Positions 20,561 to 32,317 of a stretch of 64,000 nucleotides of DNA are shown here, piece by piece. A program made the position numbers and the translations under genes. The notes beneath the pieces are model-generated. The model made no database searches. It was not told where the DNA came from and was given only the letters and a program-made list of their open reading frames with translations. Position 1 is the first letter of the stretch; the number at the start of each line of letters is the position of its first letter. The DNA is from Oegoconia quadripuncta (lineage: Eukaryota; Arthropoda; Insecta; Lepidoptera; Autostichidae): contig OX438755.1 in NCBI GenBank assembly GCA_949316235.1, forward strand, positions 18,862,151 through 18,926,150, written 5' to 3'.

Positions 20561-21128
20561 GTTTGGACACGAAAATTAGAATAACCCAAGCTAGTATTTT
20601 CAATTTTTAAAATTACCGCAGTTTCGTCAGATCATAAAGTCCGATGTCAGTTGAATTAATTATTTAAGCTACACCGGCTTAGACACAGGCTTAGAATTAT
20701 CTGTTATTTCCATTCAAAGTTGTTTCTAATTAGCTATTTCATACGACGATGTCTTTTATTCGCGATTCAGTTTAAGCGTTCAGTCATTTTGCAATTTAGC
20801 GGCGATTACGAATCTCAAATCTGGTTAATTTTTCATACCACGACCTGTTATTTGAACCGCAAAAGCGTCGCTCAACTGTCAAATTTAGCCGTTACTCTTT
20901 ATATCGCAGTGTCTCTGTCACACTTTGCGATTCATAGACAAAATATTTGTTCCTTTTGTATATTCAATTAGTAAGCTGACTTTATGCCGCTCAACTGAAT
21001 AGAATGTTAATCAAATGGTTCAATTTTAGAACGAGAGTTTAAAGATTTATTTTTAAATACGGGGGATGGATTACAAATTGAGATGCTGCATGACATTTGA
21101 GATATTGTTCATTAGAACACGCCACACA

Positions 21129-21572
21129 CAGGGTGAATTTGAATTCGTGTAAATCGCCAAGGACCAATAGTCGAATTCGATCAAATGATTTTACTACCCT
21201 CACAAAGTAAACCATTCTGAAACCATCTTTAGGGACTCCACCCCTGATTACCAACAACTTTCCACTAGGAACCGTAGCAGAATTCAGTTGAAAATTGTTG
21301 GACTTCCAAGATTGTTTCAGAATGGTTTACATTGTAAGGGTAATCATAAATTTTTCAGGAAGGATGAAGGAGAATTAATCAGGGGCTCTATTACATAATT
21401 TCATCGTTATCGTCATCGGTTACGTTCTGACATGTGGTTGGTTGATTCATCGCTCGCTCGGCAATTTGACGGCTTCTCATTGGTCAACGTAATCGATAAC
21501 GATACCGATGAAGTTACATAATCTAAGGGCAGTTGTGGAGTCACCAGTAAACAAGAATTAAATTTCACCCTG
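21129..21572. mobile_element. MITE G, large copy with nested MITE F
   Basis: The left end CAGGGTGAATTTGAATTCG, then TGTAAATCGCC, is mirrored by the right end (AGAATTAAATTTCACCCTG). The interior carries AACCATTCTGAAACCATCTT and its inverse (TTGTTTCAGAATGGTTTAC), so the element is largely palindromic. MITE F is inserted at 21388-21534. Related copies lie at 12595-12857 and 45190-45757. Confidence 0.72.
21388..21534. mobile_element. MITE F, second copy, nested
   Basis: CTATTACATAATTTCATCG to GAAGTTACATAATCTAAGG is closely similar to 17546-17694 along its length. It sits inside MITE G. Confidence 0.8.
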
Positions 21573-21668
21573 TATAATGCAAAACTCATGACCGATGAAT
21601 TACCATTAATGAACCTTGTTGTATCTACAATAAAGAGTTTACAAATAGTTTAAAAATAAAAGTGTTTT

Positions 21669-21966
21669 AACGACTGTTTGGTGTAGTGATTAGAAACTCT
21701 GGCCTCTATACCAAAAGGTCGCGGGTTCGAATCCCGCTAGGGGCATATGTATGTATGATGAATACAGAGAATTATTGTATTTAATTATTTACAAAAAAAA
21801 ATATGTAGTACCACTTTTCTGAAACCGTATTTTCTTTTCTGTTGTGCAATAAAGTGTATTTGTATTGTATTGTATTGTATTGTATGTATTTGTGTAGTTC
21901 ATCAACCATCTGGTATCCATAACACGAGCCTAGATGCTTACTGTAGGCCTAGATGACGCTGTGTGT
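21669..21966 (+). mobile_element. SINE-B with small insertion
   Basis: The head AACGACTGTTTGGTGTAGTG, B box GGTTCGAATCC and 3' part CATCTGGTATCCATAACACG are normal. About 80 bp at 21805-21884, ending GTGCAATAAAGTGTATTTG and (TATTG)n, is inserted in the body and matches the 3' end at 58969-59000. Confidence 0.85.
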
Positions 21967-22203
21967 TTTTTTTATCCACAACGGGTTAGCACTTGACCTC
22001 AATCACACTTGATGTTATGTGAAGACAAGACCGAAGGTGGTAGCGACCCGGAAACCCCAACTTATTTGTGGGACTGGCTATCTTTATCTCTGACAACCGG
22101 AACAAAACAATGCTATTAAATATGCCCTACCACCAACCAAACCGAGTACTAAATATGTACCCCGCTGGGGATCGAACCCGCGACCTCCGAATCGTAAACC
22201 GGT
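21967..22203 (-). mobile_element. SINE-A, 3' tail to B box
   Basis: Minus-strand SINE-A with tail GTTGTGGATAAAAAAA, an internal deletion, and the B box. Its 5' end does not have the normal head. Instead, on the minus strand, TAGGCATTAAAAACCGGTTT precedes ACGATTCGG. The same junction occurs at 38816-38835. Confidence 0.82.
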
Positions 22204-22212
22204 TTTTAATGC

Positions 22213-22477
22213 CTAATTATGCACAACGTGTCTCTTGACCTTGACAAGATGAGGCCGAAGGTGGAAGCGTACTGACCCGGAAACCCCATCTTATTTGTGG
22301 AACTAGCTATCTTATCTCTGACAACGGAAACACTTGCTGTTTGGCGGCAGATTTGATGGTGACAGCTAGCCAGGCGGACATTTAAAATGCCGTACCACCA
22401 ACCAAACCGAGTACTAAACATGTACCCGGCTGGGGATCGAACCCGCGACCTCCGAAATGTTGTTTACATTGAGCAAA
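22213..22477 (-). mobile_element. SINE-A, variant subfamily
   Basis: The plus text CACAACGTGTCTCTTGACCT, TGACAAGATGAGGCCGAAG lacks the usual CACACCTGATGTTAAGTG segment. The same deletion marks 25901-26187, so these two define a subfamily. The head is shortened. Confidence 0.82.
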
Positions 22478-24029
22478 GATAATTATTTATTATTTATATT
22501 ATAATACAATTGCAACACTAGGAAAATTATCCGAAATTCATCACACTATCAAAAGATTCCCCTAAATCAAGATTACAACTCGTATTTCTGCAGTAGTAAA
22601 GGCAAAGAGCGATTGTCAAAGAACGTGGTATAATGGTTTGGTAGGAGATTAGGTACGTGCTCCAAAGACAAGTAACGTCAGGAGCATTCCGAGCCGGTCC
22701 ATAGTATAGAGATTTATGACCCTGGATGGAGTTGGCCGAGGAAGTTTGTGAATTGTTATGGCCCGTGCAGCCATTTTTGTATTCCGAATGATTTTTTAAT
22801 GACTGGGTCTAAAAGGACCGCATTTGCGGTGTACATTTGGATCTACTCTGATTTATTTTGATGAAAAGAATGAAGCATAGACATGAACCGTTCGGCGGTA
22901 TTCAGTCTGTTTTTATCTTTTTTTTATATATAATGATAATTTGTAATAGACATACTTATTTTAAAAGAGCTACCCCTTACTTTCTTACTCGTTGTTCTAT
23001 TGAGAGTCGGCCTTATGCTTGAGCGGTCATTGTATGTCATGATGTTTTCAGATGTTATTATTTTAACTTACAAAATTTTTCAAATTTCAAAAATAATTTT
23101 CAAAGTTATTGTCAAAACAACATTAACAAAAAAAGGTTATTACAATTTATTAGTGACTACCTGAATGACAAAAACGATTGGTATACTTCGCCCAGCTCCC
23201 AAAAATTATAAAATTGTATTAGTTGTATACTTTTATATTTATAAAAAAAAGAAAAGTAAATGATCCTGTGGGTTTCTTGCGCCGCTTCTTTTCCGACAGA
23301 TGATTTCCCTTTCCGAAGCGGTAATAGCTTGGACATACTGACTGACCGAAAAATGCTTAGCCCTATTTTTATTTCCAATAGATTTAAATTGCCATCCAAC
23401 AAATGATATCATGTATCTTACGTTGAAATAAATGCTTCAAGTTTTAAGTTTGAAGTTTTCGAAATATTTTTTTTTTTTGTTTTGATCTGATTTGCTATGA
23501 TCACAGTGATTGATTTCATACCAAATGTGACTATAAAATGAATTAAGTATACGAAATTTGTACATTTTATATACAATGCATATTTCTGTAATAATTCTGT
23601 TTACAATAAAGATATTAAGATAAAAGTTTAATGCGTGAGACAACATCCACGAACCATTTTATGAAATATTAAAAAATGAATGCACGACAGGGAGTGAGCC
23701 CATCTATGTAGACGTTAGTGTAGACTATGTAGACGTGGCCGAAAGAAGTCTGAAATTTTTTACTTTTTTTACTTTTGACTTTTATATTTAATTCGTTTTT
23801 AATTTCATTATTTAGTAATTTAATCTAAATTTTTTAAATTTTAGTAATTATTGCACGCCATAAAAGCAAATCTCAGTTGTTCATTATTTATAATGGCTTA
23901 CATCTTTTCTCTGTACCTATGATTAGACAAATAAATGAATTATGATTATGATGACGTTTTTTTGCAGGTTTTTTCTGGTGATTTCAATTATTTCATATAA
24001 GGGCCGGAAGCCACACATGAGAAACATCC

Positions 24030-24290
24030 AAGCGCTATTTAGGTGATAAACATTCATGGACATATCCAGCTCGTTCGCATAAACAAGCTATTTCACATTT
24101 AATAATGAAATATTATTGTTCCTTTTTGTAACATAAAAACCTGTTTTTAAAAGGAGCAACCCCTGAGTTTCTTGCTTGTTCTTCTCAGGGGAAAATTGCC
24201 TTTTGAACAGCGGTAGCTTTCAAAACGTAAAATCCGACTATTTTAAGTGTACCCTGTGTACCTATATTTTTGGGATATCTCTGACCAACC
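24030..24290 (+). mobile_element. CR1/Rex1-like C-terminus and 3' UTR
   Basis: TAGGTGATAAACATTCATGG, CCAGCTCGTTCGCATAAAC and CTTCTCAGGGGAAAATTGCC match the end of the element at 53308-53800 in the other orientation. It is 5'-truncated. Confidence 0.72.
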
Positions 24291-24716
24291 ATTTGGGATT
24301 AAGGGCGTGACGTTATGTATATGTCTAAAAGAATGTTTATTTCTACTTACAGTATATCTGGTATTCATTTGTCGTTAAGCCTGCGCACCCTTGGATACAT
24401 TTATCTATCAAAGTCACATACACAAAACGTATCCTTGAACCAAATAACCCACCATCGAGTGGCCCAGCCCAACAAATGGGCACTCAAATCTAAATCGGGT
24501 GGCCATACCGGCGAATCGTATTTCTGCGAGACCATTGGAGCCAATAACCGGCTCGGTAGTGGGTTTTCTGGGGATATCCGGGGTCTGCCAGTCGCTTGTG
24601 GCCCAAGTTTTTATATAAAGCGGAAACGTATGCTGGCGATTCTCCGACACTCAAGTTGTATCTCACGCCAAATATTTTGTGAGGACTCTGATATCTCGAT
24701 TTAAGCCTTTGCATTT

Positions 24717-24812
24717 TGTACAAGCAGTAGCTTAAAAAATGAAAAATCTGACTATTTTAAGTGTACCCCATGGGTCTACAAAATAAAGCATTTTCGACTT
24801 TGACTTTCATTC
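24717..24812 (+). mobile_element. CR1/Rex1-like 3' end with (GACTTT) tail
   Basis: AGCAGTAGCTTAAAAAATGA, ATCTGACTATTTTAAGTGTA, ACAAAATAAAGCATT and TTCGACTTTGACTTTCATT form the complete last 95 bp, a very short truncated insertion. Confidence 0.78.
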
Positions 24813-25228
24813 AAGAATTATTTTTCGTTTCCGATCCGTGGTTGCATTCTCTGTATATGGATCGACAATACGAATTTTTTTGTTAATAATTCTACCGTGT
24901 CAAATTGTGGCCAAACTTGTAGTCCATCATAAAAAAAGTTACCCAAAATAATTGGACAAACTGTCGTCACTTGTACCATTGCTTAATATCCGGACGAAAA
25001 CCGACTCGTGAGTGAATTAGACTTTTACGATGAACGAATCCGAACCGCGTCGAAGGTAGTAATGACGTAATCGGTATTACGTATATCTCAATCTATCTAG
25101 ATATCGGTAGACATAAGGTTCTTTTTACAATTTTTATTCACAGTAAAAATATATCTTTGAACAATTCTAAAGCTATATTGCCTATTTTTTAAAACGTGAA
25201 ATTGATCCATTATACGCACAATTTCCGT

Positions 25229-25695
25229 ACTTGACCTCCTCCTGATGTTAAGTGAAGATGATTTGGGGGACTGGCTATCTTATCTCTGACAACCGGAACA
25301 CAACAATGCTATGAACATTATAAATAAATAAATAATAATAAATAAATATGTTTGCACATACACACAGCGCCATCTAGTTCCACACTAAGCAACTAGGCTT
25401 GTATTATAGATACCAGATGGTTGATAAACTGCGCAAATACATTTTTTTTGTAAATAAATACATAAATAAATGAAAAACATCCTAAACTCGGGAACACATG
25501 TCTGTATTCATCATACAAACATATGCCCGTAGCGGGATTCGAACCCGCGACCTTTTGGTATAGCAGTCAGAATTTTTAACCACTACACCAAACAGGTCGT
25601 CTTTTTGCTGCTTGGCGGCAGATTTAGATAAGATGGTGGTAGCTAGCCAGGCGGACATTTAAAATGCCCTACCACCAACCAAACCGAGTACTTAA
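25229..25695 (-). mobile_element. SINE-A interrupted by a SINE-B
   Basis: SINE-A parts lie at 25229-25320 (tail side; the tail proper and an internal segment are missing) and 25602-25695 (CTGCTTGGCGGCAGATTTAG to ACCGAGTACTTAAA on plus). A complete SINE-B separates them. Confidence 0.85.
25321..25601 (-). mobile_element. SINE-B, full length, nested in SINE-A
   Basis: The plus text begins with a TAAATAAATAA tail, CAGCGCCATCTAGTTCCACA and CTAAGCAACTAGGCTTGTAT, and ends with the head CACTACACCAAACAGGTCGT. Insertion into SINE-A shows SINE-B was active after this SINE-A copy landed. Confidence 0.9.
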
Positions 25696-25900
25696 AAAGA
25701 GAATAACAAGCGGTAAGATCTAAAACTTACTATTATTCGAATTCAAAACCCTTTGGCTGAACCCACTTGTGGGGAATGCGTGTGATGTGAATCTCAAAAA
25801 AAGTGAACGTGAATAATGTAATTTATATTTGTAACTCTAGTCATAAAGAGAGCTCAAGTCATATAGAAAAATCAAGTAGGTAAGGTTTGATCTTACCATC

Positions 25901-26187
25901 TTTTTTTATGCACAACGTGTCTCTTGACCTTGACAAGATGAGGCCGAAGGTGGAAGCGTACTGACTCGGAAACCCCATCTTATTTGGGGAACTAGCTATC
26001 TTATCTCTGACAACGGGAACACTTGCTGTTTGGCGGCAGATTTGATGGTGACAGCTAGCCAGGCGGACATTTAAAATGCCGTACCACCAACCAAACCGAG
26101 TACTAAACATGTACCCGGCTGGTGATCGAACCCGCGACCTCAGAATCGTTAACCCAATGTTGTTCACATTGAGCCATGGAGGCGGTT
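25901..26187 (-). mobile_element. SINE-A, variant subfamily with complete head
   Basis: It shares the CACAACGTGTCTCTTGACCT variant with 22213-22477 but keeps the full head up to GAGCCATGGAGGCGGTTAA. Confidence 0.88.
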
Positions 26188-26304
26188 AATAACGACGATA
26201 TTCTTGTAAGAGTGACCTAACGTACCTAAAGTCGGAAGAGAGTATGAAACATCTTGTTATTGCTATTTCTCATGAAAATAAGTCTAAATATTTTAGTATT
26301 GAAA

Positions 26305-26530
26305 TAATTTAAGTATTTAAAACCCAAAAAACCCGACAGAATACCTACTTAGTATTTTGCGAACGCCATGTTGGATTTTTTACCATAGAATGTATCCTAT
26401 GGCACTCCACGTATCAAGATGAATCTAACAACGTGCACTTCGAAATCGGTCAAGCCGTCTAGTTCGCCAAAAGAACGGACTTACATGCACTCGAAAAACA
26501 TAACCCTCTTTTCTTGGGCAGTCGGGTAAA
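26305..26530 (-). repeat. Repeat E
   Basis: Plus text runs AACCCAAAAAACCCGAC, GCGAACGCCATGTTGGAT, ACATGCACTCGAAAAACATA to TCTTGGGCAGTCGGG, the inverse of the copy at 14095-14310. Confidence 0.75.
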
Positions 26531-26691
26531 AATACATCCAACATCTTTTCATAACTTCGACTTTCACTCGCTCATCCATTTTTCTCCGACCTCCATTTCC
26601 AATAGGTAACACAATCCGTAATCTTATACATATACAGTAAACCACAGAAGTCAATATAATAATAATAGTCATTTATTTTTTCCAGACAATA

Positions 26692-26989
26692 AATAATAAT
26701 AATAATAAATAATAATAAATAAATAAATATCCTTAGACATACACACAGCGCCATCTAGTTCCACAGTAAGCAACTATAGGCTTGTGTTGTAGATACCAGA
26801 TGGTTGATATACTACATAAATACATTTTTTCTTTTGTAAATAAATACTTATTATAAATGAGAACATCCATAACTCGGGTACACATGTCCGTATTCATCAC
26901 ACAAACATATGCCCCTGGCGGGATTCGAACCCGCAACCTTTTGGTATAGTGGTCAGAGTTGCTAAACACTACACCAAACAGGTCGTCGA
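26692..26989 (-). mobile_element. SINE-B, full length
   Basis: It carries a (TAA)n tail at 26692-26727, CAGCGCCATCTAGTTCCACA, AGATGGTTGATATACTACAT, GCGGGATTCGAACCC and the head CTACACCAAACAGGTCGTC on plus. Confidence 0.9.
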
Positions 26990-27249
26990 CAATAAGTCGA
27001 CAGACAATAAGGTCAGTACAGTCACCTATAACTATGTTAATAAACAGTTGTAGACATTGAACATTTAAAATAACAATTATATACACAAATGACAATTGAA
27101 AAATTAAAACATAAAAAAATCTAAATTGAAACTTTGAAAGTAAATTATATTAATTTGAAATTATTTTGAAAATTGAATTATTATTATAGAAATCGTAGAA
27201 TGTGTATGTCAAAATTATTATGTAAGTAAAATTCAACTACTGCGTGTGA

Positions 27250-27720
27250 TCTGGCGCACTGGTGCATGCAACGACAACCAGTGCTTCACTGGCCACTACA
27301 ATCAGGGGCTGTTGCCACTGGCTCGTGTCCGCCGCACCATGGATGTCGCTCTCTTACGCATAGTAGCGTGAAAGCCGTCCACTCGCGCTTCCGCGAACAT
27401 CCCCGATGCGCTTATTTATACGAAAGTGTTATTATATTGAACGCGAAGGGTATCAAGTGATCGATGCATGTGACTAACCCACAGGCTACAAGTATAAAAG
27501 GAAGTGCAGTAGGCTCGGAAAATTGTTAATTTCACTTGCTTTGAGCAACGAGCAAACCTGCGGGCTATCATATTTGCTCTCACTGACAGTGCTCTCCGTT
27601 CACACTCAATATCTGTATCATCTTTCAGATCATCTCCTACCACGTGGCCGAGATACTTATAACTCACTCACTAAATCGATTCGATTAGGAAACCGAGCGA
27701 TAGAAGTCTAGAGTGCTCAA
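27250..27720 (-). mobile_element. Non-LTR reverse transcriptase C-terminal fragment
   Basis: Minus-strand reading gives YKYLGHVVGDDLKDDTDIE, RRALSVRANMIARRFARCSK, then QVKLTIFRAYCTSFYTCSLW. This is the YLG-to-thumb part of a non-LTR reverse transcriptase with the typical QVKL-FRAYC-S-YTC-LW block. After a stop at about 27415 the family text resumes in another frame as ASGMFAEARVDGFHATMRKR. It is 5'-truncated and frameshifted; the clade is not certain. Confidence 0.75.
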
Positions 27721-28126
27721 CGACTTCTGTTGAACACTGTACTCTATTCGAAAACTTCCGAAGATCAGCAACGAAACGAATTTGCACCGATAAATGTTTA
27801 TGGCTTCTTCAAAACCCGACAAGAATGGGAATAACAACTCACTGAGCAGAATAGCACAGAAAATAAAAGTTTAGGTCAACAATAACTGTAATAGAATACG
27901 TGATGTAAACCTTGGAACGTGGAAAACGGGAAAGGTAACTTAAAAACATAACGCTTAAATCGTATTTGTGGACGGAGAGTGATCTCAACCCATACAATAA
28001 GATCAATGGAAGCTGAGTGAACTTGGGTCATAAAACTGAAGCGCAAACATAAACTATTCTCATTTGGTGAAAGCATGCTCTTTTCTGTGATCTGATTAAA
28101 AAAAATATTATAACCTATTATTTATT

Positions 28127-28373
28127 AATACCAAATGGTTGCGGGTGCGAATCCCGCTAGGGGCATATGTTTGTGTGATGAATATGGACATGTGTACCCG
28201 AATTATGGATGTTTTCATTTGTAATAAGTATTTATATACAAAAAAAATGTATTTATGTAGTATATCAACCATCTGGTATTCACAACACAAGCCTATAGTT
28301 GCTTACTGTGGAACTAGATGACGCTGTGTGTATGTCTAAGGATATTTATTTATTTATTATTATTATTTATTTA
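28127..28373 (+). mobile_element. SINE-B lacking the A box
   Basis: It starts ATACCAAATGGTTGCGGGTG, just before the B box, then a normal body and TAGATGACGCTGTGTG with a (TTTA)n tail. It lies directly before a complete copy. Confidence 0.85.
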
Positions 28374-28378
28374 TATTT

Positions 28379-28620
28379 GACGACCTGTTTGGTGTAGTGG
28401 TTAGCAACTCTGACCACTATACCAAAATGGTTGCGGGTTCGAATCCCGCTATGGGCATATGTTTGTGTGATGAATACAGACATGTGTACCCGAGTTATGG
28501 ATATATTTATTTCCAAATAAAAATGTATTTATGTAGTATATCAACCATCTGGTATCCACAACACAAGCCTATAGTTGCTTACTGTGGAACTAGATGGCGC
28601 GGTATTTATTTATTATTTAT
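28379..28620 (+). mobile_element. SINE-B, full length
   Basis: GACGACCTGTTTGGTGTAGT, the B box and body, then GTGGAACTAGATGGCG and TTTATTTATTATTTA. With the preceding copy it forms a direct tandem pair. Confidence 0.9.
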
Positions 28621-28626
28621 TTTCCT

Positions 28627-28860
28627 TTTTACTCGACTGCCCAAAGAAGGAGGGTAGTTTGTAATTTTTCGTGTGTGTGTATACATGTTCGTTCCTTTGG
28701 AGCATCCTGTAGCCTAAACTTGACCGATTTCGAAGTGAATGGTGTATGTCGTTAGATTGTACCGGTACCCGGAGTGTCATAGGTTAAAAAATCCAACATG
28801 GCGTCCGCAAAATATTGTCCGGTTTTTTGGTTTTCAAATACTTAAATAGTTACTTACGGT
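28627..28860 (+). repeat. Repeat E
   Basis: ACTCGACTGCCCAAAGAAGG, TTCCTTTGGAGCATCCTGTA, ATGGCGTCCGC and GTCCGGTTTTTTGGTTTTC appear in the family order. Confidence 0.75.
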
Positions 28861-28919
28861 TCCATACTTCTAAAGGTAAACACCTAACACGATCAATTTG
28901 TTGTCTGTTTGTCCGTCAA

Positions 28920-29115
28920 TACACTTTTTATCCCCCACGAAAAACGAGGGGTATTATGTGTTTCACGGCTTTGCATGTGTGTGTATGCATGTGCAGTCTC
29001 AGTCACGATGTGTCTCAGTAATGCGTCATCTGATTTGAGTGCGGTTTTTTATAATAAAGAGTTAAAAGGGAACAGATTATTAGCCATGTTTGATGAAAAT
29101 CTGTCAAGCTGATTC
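28920..29115 (+). repeat. Repeat with CCCCCACGAAAAACGAGG head
   Basis: TATCCCCCACGAAAAACGAG, GTATTATGTGTTTCACGGCT, TCAGTAATGCGTCATCTGAT and CCATGTTTGATGAAAATCTG. It is the unsplit relative of 17270-17540. Confidence 0.6.
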
Positions 29116-29126
29116 GAAGATTTTTT

Positions 29127-29195
29127 TTTATGCAGGGGTTAAGCAGTTGACCTTAATCACAGCTGCTGTTAAGCGAAGATGTGGCCGGAGCTTTA
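29127..29195 (-). mobile_element. SINE-A tail fragment
   Basis: TTTTTTTATGCAGGGGTTAA, CTTAATCACAGCTGCTGTTA and AGCGAAGATG match the inverted SINE-A tail. Confidence 0.6.
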
Positions 29196-29489
29196 ATCTT
29201 TTTAGCTTTTAACACAGTTGTTTTGCTTTAAATGGATGGTATGATATAATAATATGATTTTTCGGAGGTTTTTCAATATCGTCAGAAGGTGAGTTATCAA
29301 CCTGAAGTATCCAATTAACATTGATGTCTATAAAATTTGGAAGAAATTGTAAATTTCCAATTCAATCCGATAAAAAGATATGGACCTTTTAAATACATAT
29401 TCCCACACTGACTGGTGATCAAAAGCTATACATATATATATATATGCTTCCCGTTGATCTACAATCTTGTTTGGAATGAAGTAATATCA

Positions 29490-29790
29490 TACCTTTTTTT
29501 TATGCACACGGGTTGGTACTTCACCTCAATCACAACTGATGTTAAGTGAAGATGAGGCTAAAGGTGGAAGCGTACTGACCCGGAAACCCAAATATTTGAG
29601 AAACTGGCTATCTTATCTCTGCCAACCGAAACACAAGAATGCTATTAGCATTGCTGTTTGGCGGCAGATTTAAATAAGATGGTGGTAGCTAGCCAGGCGG
29701 ACATTCAAAATGCCCTACCACCGACCAAACCAAGTACTAAACATGTACCCCGCTGGGGATCGAAGCCGTGACCTCCGATTTGTAAACCCA
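29490..29790 (-). mobile_element. SINE-A
   Basis: TTTTTTTATGCACACGGGTT through GGTGGTAGCTAGCCAGGCGG to CGCTGGGGATCGAAGCC; the head is cut at AACCCAA. The B box has one change. Confidence 0.88.
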
Positions 29791-29892
29791 ACTTACAATA
29801 CTACAATTACAGAAAAAAAAAAACAATTATAAAATATGTAAAATGTAACGTAGAAATGTGAAATGAAAAACTTAATCTTGGAATTTCTATTA

Positions 29893-30010
29893 TAAAATAA
29901 ATAAATAAAACGTTTGTTTTGAGTTTCTTTTTAGAGTTACAATTTCACACACTTCTACCAAACTATAAATAGTTTATGTGCAGAAAATATACTCCCTTGA
30001 TCTTAATAAT
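29893..30010. repeat. Dispersed repeat shared with 32318-32430
   Basis: ATAAATAAAACGTTTGTTTT, GAGTTTCTTTTTAGAGTTAC, CAAACTATAAATAGTTTATG and CAGAAAATATACTCCCTT recur with few changes at 32318-32430. The family is not recognised; it is possibly a retroposon 3' end. Confidence 0.65.
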
Positions 30011-31053
30011 CTTACAATGTAACTGTAACGCTTTATTTAAACTTTTATGAGTTTCACAGACTTACCAGTAAGCATGCGTAAATTAACTTCAAAGAGTTTG
30101 TTAGTTTAAAAGGTATGTCAATAGTAACACTAGGTAAGGAATTCTCAGGGCATGAGTCTCACTAACACTTGACTGTCACTTTATCTGTCTGTCACACACA
30201 TATATTTATCGACCCATCATTGCACCAGTCATTCCGTATATTCAACCCTGTGTAACATTGATTGATTTAATCCAACCCGATCCCAGACGTGATTAATTGC
30301 TTTCAATTTTGGTCTTCGATTTGCACTACATTTTGTTGGAACTAGAACGGAAATTCTGTAAAGGACTTCTGCACTGGGTTAACATATTATTAGCGATAAG
30401 GTCGCAAACGTATCACAGTTACCATGAAAGTTCACTGCTGGGCAAGAGTAGTTTGTGGTGTATACGAAATAGCGAAGCCGAGCTTCACTCGTCCTCCTTC
30501 CCGATTGGATTGGCCTCGGTGCCGCTTTGTATTTCATTGGCTACACTCCCATTTGCCGAGGGGGGAAGTGGGAAAATTTTCCTACTTACCATATCCTATT
30601 TCTTTCTATAATTAGTGTAGGGCCCAAGGTAGCAATAGAGCCACGTAGGGCACCGTCTAATTTCAGGCGCGGTGTCGAGTAGCACTGTGGATCCTAGCTT
30701 ACAAGAGATACTGTGGGAGGAATGTGCATGGAGGTGGAATCTGATGGGGAAGAGTTATCTTTCTTCCCTAAGTTTTTCCTTTATGCGAATACCTCACATA
30801 GTTCTGGCGGAACGAACGCCGTCGTACCACGTAATTTCGCCCTCGAACTAAGGATAAGGGGATACATATCTAATGCATAGACGCATCGAGTAACCATAAT
30901 TGACTTCAACGGCTCTTACGTGGTACCCAAACTTAATGACTGAACGCAAACGAGCTGAACGGCAAATCTGTAGCGATCTACGGCTACAGATTTGCGGCTT
31001 CAGTTGCATTTGCTAAATCTAAACCATTTCGTTGACCTGATAAGAGTTAGTGT

Positions 31054-31156
31054 GCCCGCCCACGACCAACTTTTTGTAGGACCTATAATCGGGCCGATTT
31101 TTTCCTCAATACTTTTATCACCGATATTGTGACCGATTTTTTGTAGGACGTGGGCG
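31054..31156. mobile_element. Possible short inverted-repeat element
   Basis: CGCCCACGACCAACTTTTTG near the left edge and TTTTTTGTAGGACGTGGGCG near the right edge are inverse over the outer 8 bp (CGCCCACG/CGTGGGCG), and CGATTTTTT recurs inside. The size of about 100 bp would suit a MITE, but the evidence is thin. Confidence 0.35.
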
Positions 31157-31176
31157 TTGCCTGCTAGCTGCACCTG

Positions 31177-31345
31177 GTAGGGCCAATGTTTGTGTGATGA
31201 ATGCGAACACGTGTGCCCGAGTTATGGATGCTTTCATTATTTATGTAGAATATCAACCATCTGGTACCCATAATACAAACCATGTTGCTTAATTTGGAAG
31301 TAGATTGCACTGTGTGTATGTTCAAGGATATTAATTTATATTATT
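31177..31345 (+). mobile_element. SINE-B body and tail, diverged
   Basis: GGGCCAATGTTTGTGTGATG, CGAGTTATGGATGCTTTCAT, TATCAACCATCTGGTACCCA and ACTGTGTGTATGTTCAAGG. The head is missing. Confidence 0.75.
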
Positions 31346-31371
31346 AATAAGGCCAGTTAGTTAGCTTCGAA

Positions 31372-31906
31372 AATAGGCAAGATAAAGAGATCGATCGCCG
31401 AATCAACAATGCCTGGAAAAGCTACTATGGGCAATGAAGGTATATATGAAGGGAGACCTTCCAAATACTCTAAAACGTAAACTCATAGACATGTGTATCC
31501 TTCCTGTTCTAACCTACGGTGCACAGACTTGGTCATTGACTGAGCTTCAGAAGTCCAAGCTCAAGATTTGCCAGAGGGCAATGGAACGTAGTATTCTCGG
31601 CTACAAGCGTGTCGACCGAATTCGCAATACCATATTGCGTTCCATGACCGGAATTGCTGACGTGGGAAGAAAAACAGCCATGCTTAAATGGGACTGGGCA
31701 GGCCACCGGAGAAATGGGCACACACCATCACGCCCTGGATGCCTGAAGACAGGAGACGTCGTCGGGGTCGTTGGAGAGATGATCTCATTGCGTTTCAAGA
31801 GGAATGGTGGGAAACCGCCAAGGATAGAAATGAGTGGAAGAGTTTGGGGGAGGCCTTTACCCAGCAGTGGGACACGATAGGCTAATTGAAAAAAAAAAAA
31901 AAAAAA
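31372..31906 (+). mobile_element. RTE-like retrotransposon C-terminal fragment
   Basis: The frame from 31434 reads LPNTLKRKLIDMCILPVLTY, GAQTWSLTELQKSKLKICQR, AMERSILGYKRVDRIRN, the thumb and C-terminal region of RTE-type reverse transcriptases. A frameshift near 31715 moves the end into another frame, where GRWRDDLIAFQEEWWETA, KDRNEWKSLGEAFTQQWDTI and a stop follow. Poly-A occurs at 31888-31906. It is 5'-truncated and dead. Upstream to 31372 the text (INNAWKSYW) is also family-like. Confidence 0.82.
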
Positions 31907-32317
31907 TATTATATTATAAATTGATTAAAGACTTCTGTTCTAATGCTATATTAAATAGCAAGCTTTCAGACCACGTTGTTGGAGTTCGACCCGTTGGTAA
32001 GGGACCTTCACCTCCATGTTTAGAGTACCTACCTAATCAACTTTCCGTGCGAATTACCCAATTCGCCACATTACCGTTGTATAGTCGAGGGAATTTTGTG
32101 ATGAATTTTTTAAAAGTTTCTTAGGGAAGTTTCATATTTCCGTAGACATTTTACACGGCTTCAGGCTTAAAAATTTAGTCCTATCTTTAGACTAATAATC
32201 CAGTTACGCTGCTTAAAATTGGGAAAATTATTAGACGTAAGGTAATTTCAACGCCTCGCTGTTCGGACGTTTTCTACTTCTTAACCGTCACCCAAAAAGT
32301 AGGATGTTTTTTTGAAA

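Noticed and set aside
24315..24704. 129-codon plus-strand frame, open on the opposite strand too
   Set aside because: It lies between two CR1-like 3' ends, has no motif and begins in low-complexity text. Open frames on both strands at once suggest low stop density rather than coding.
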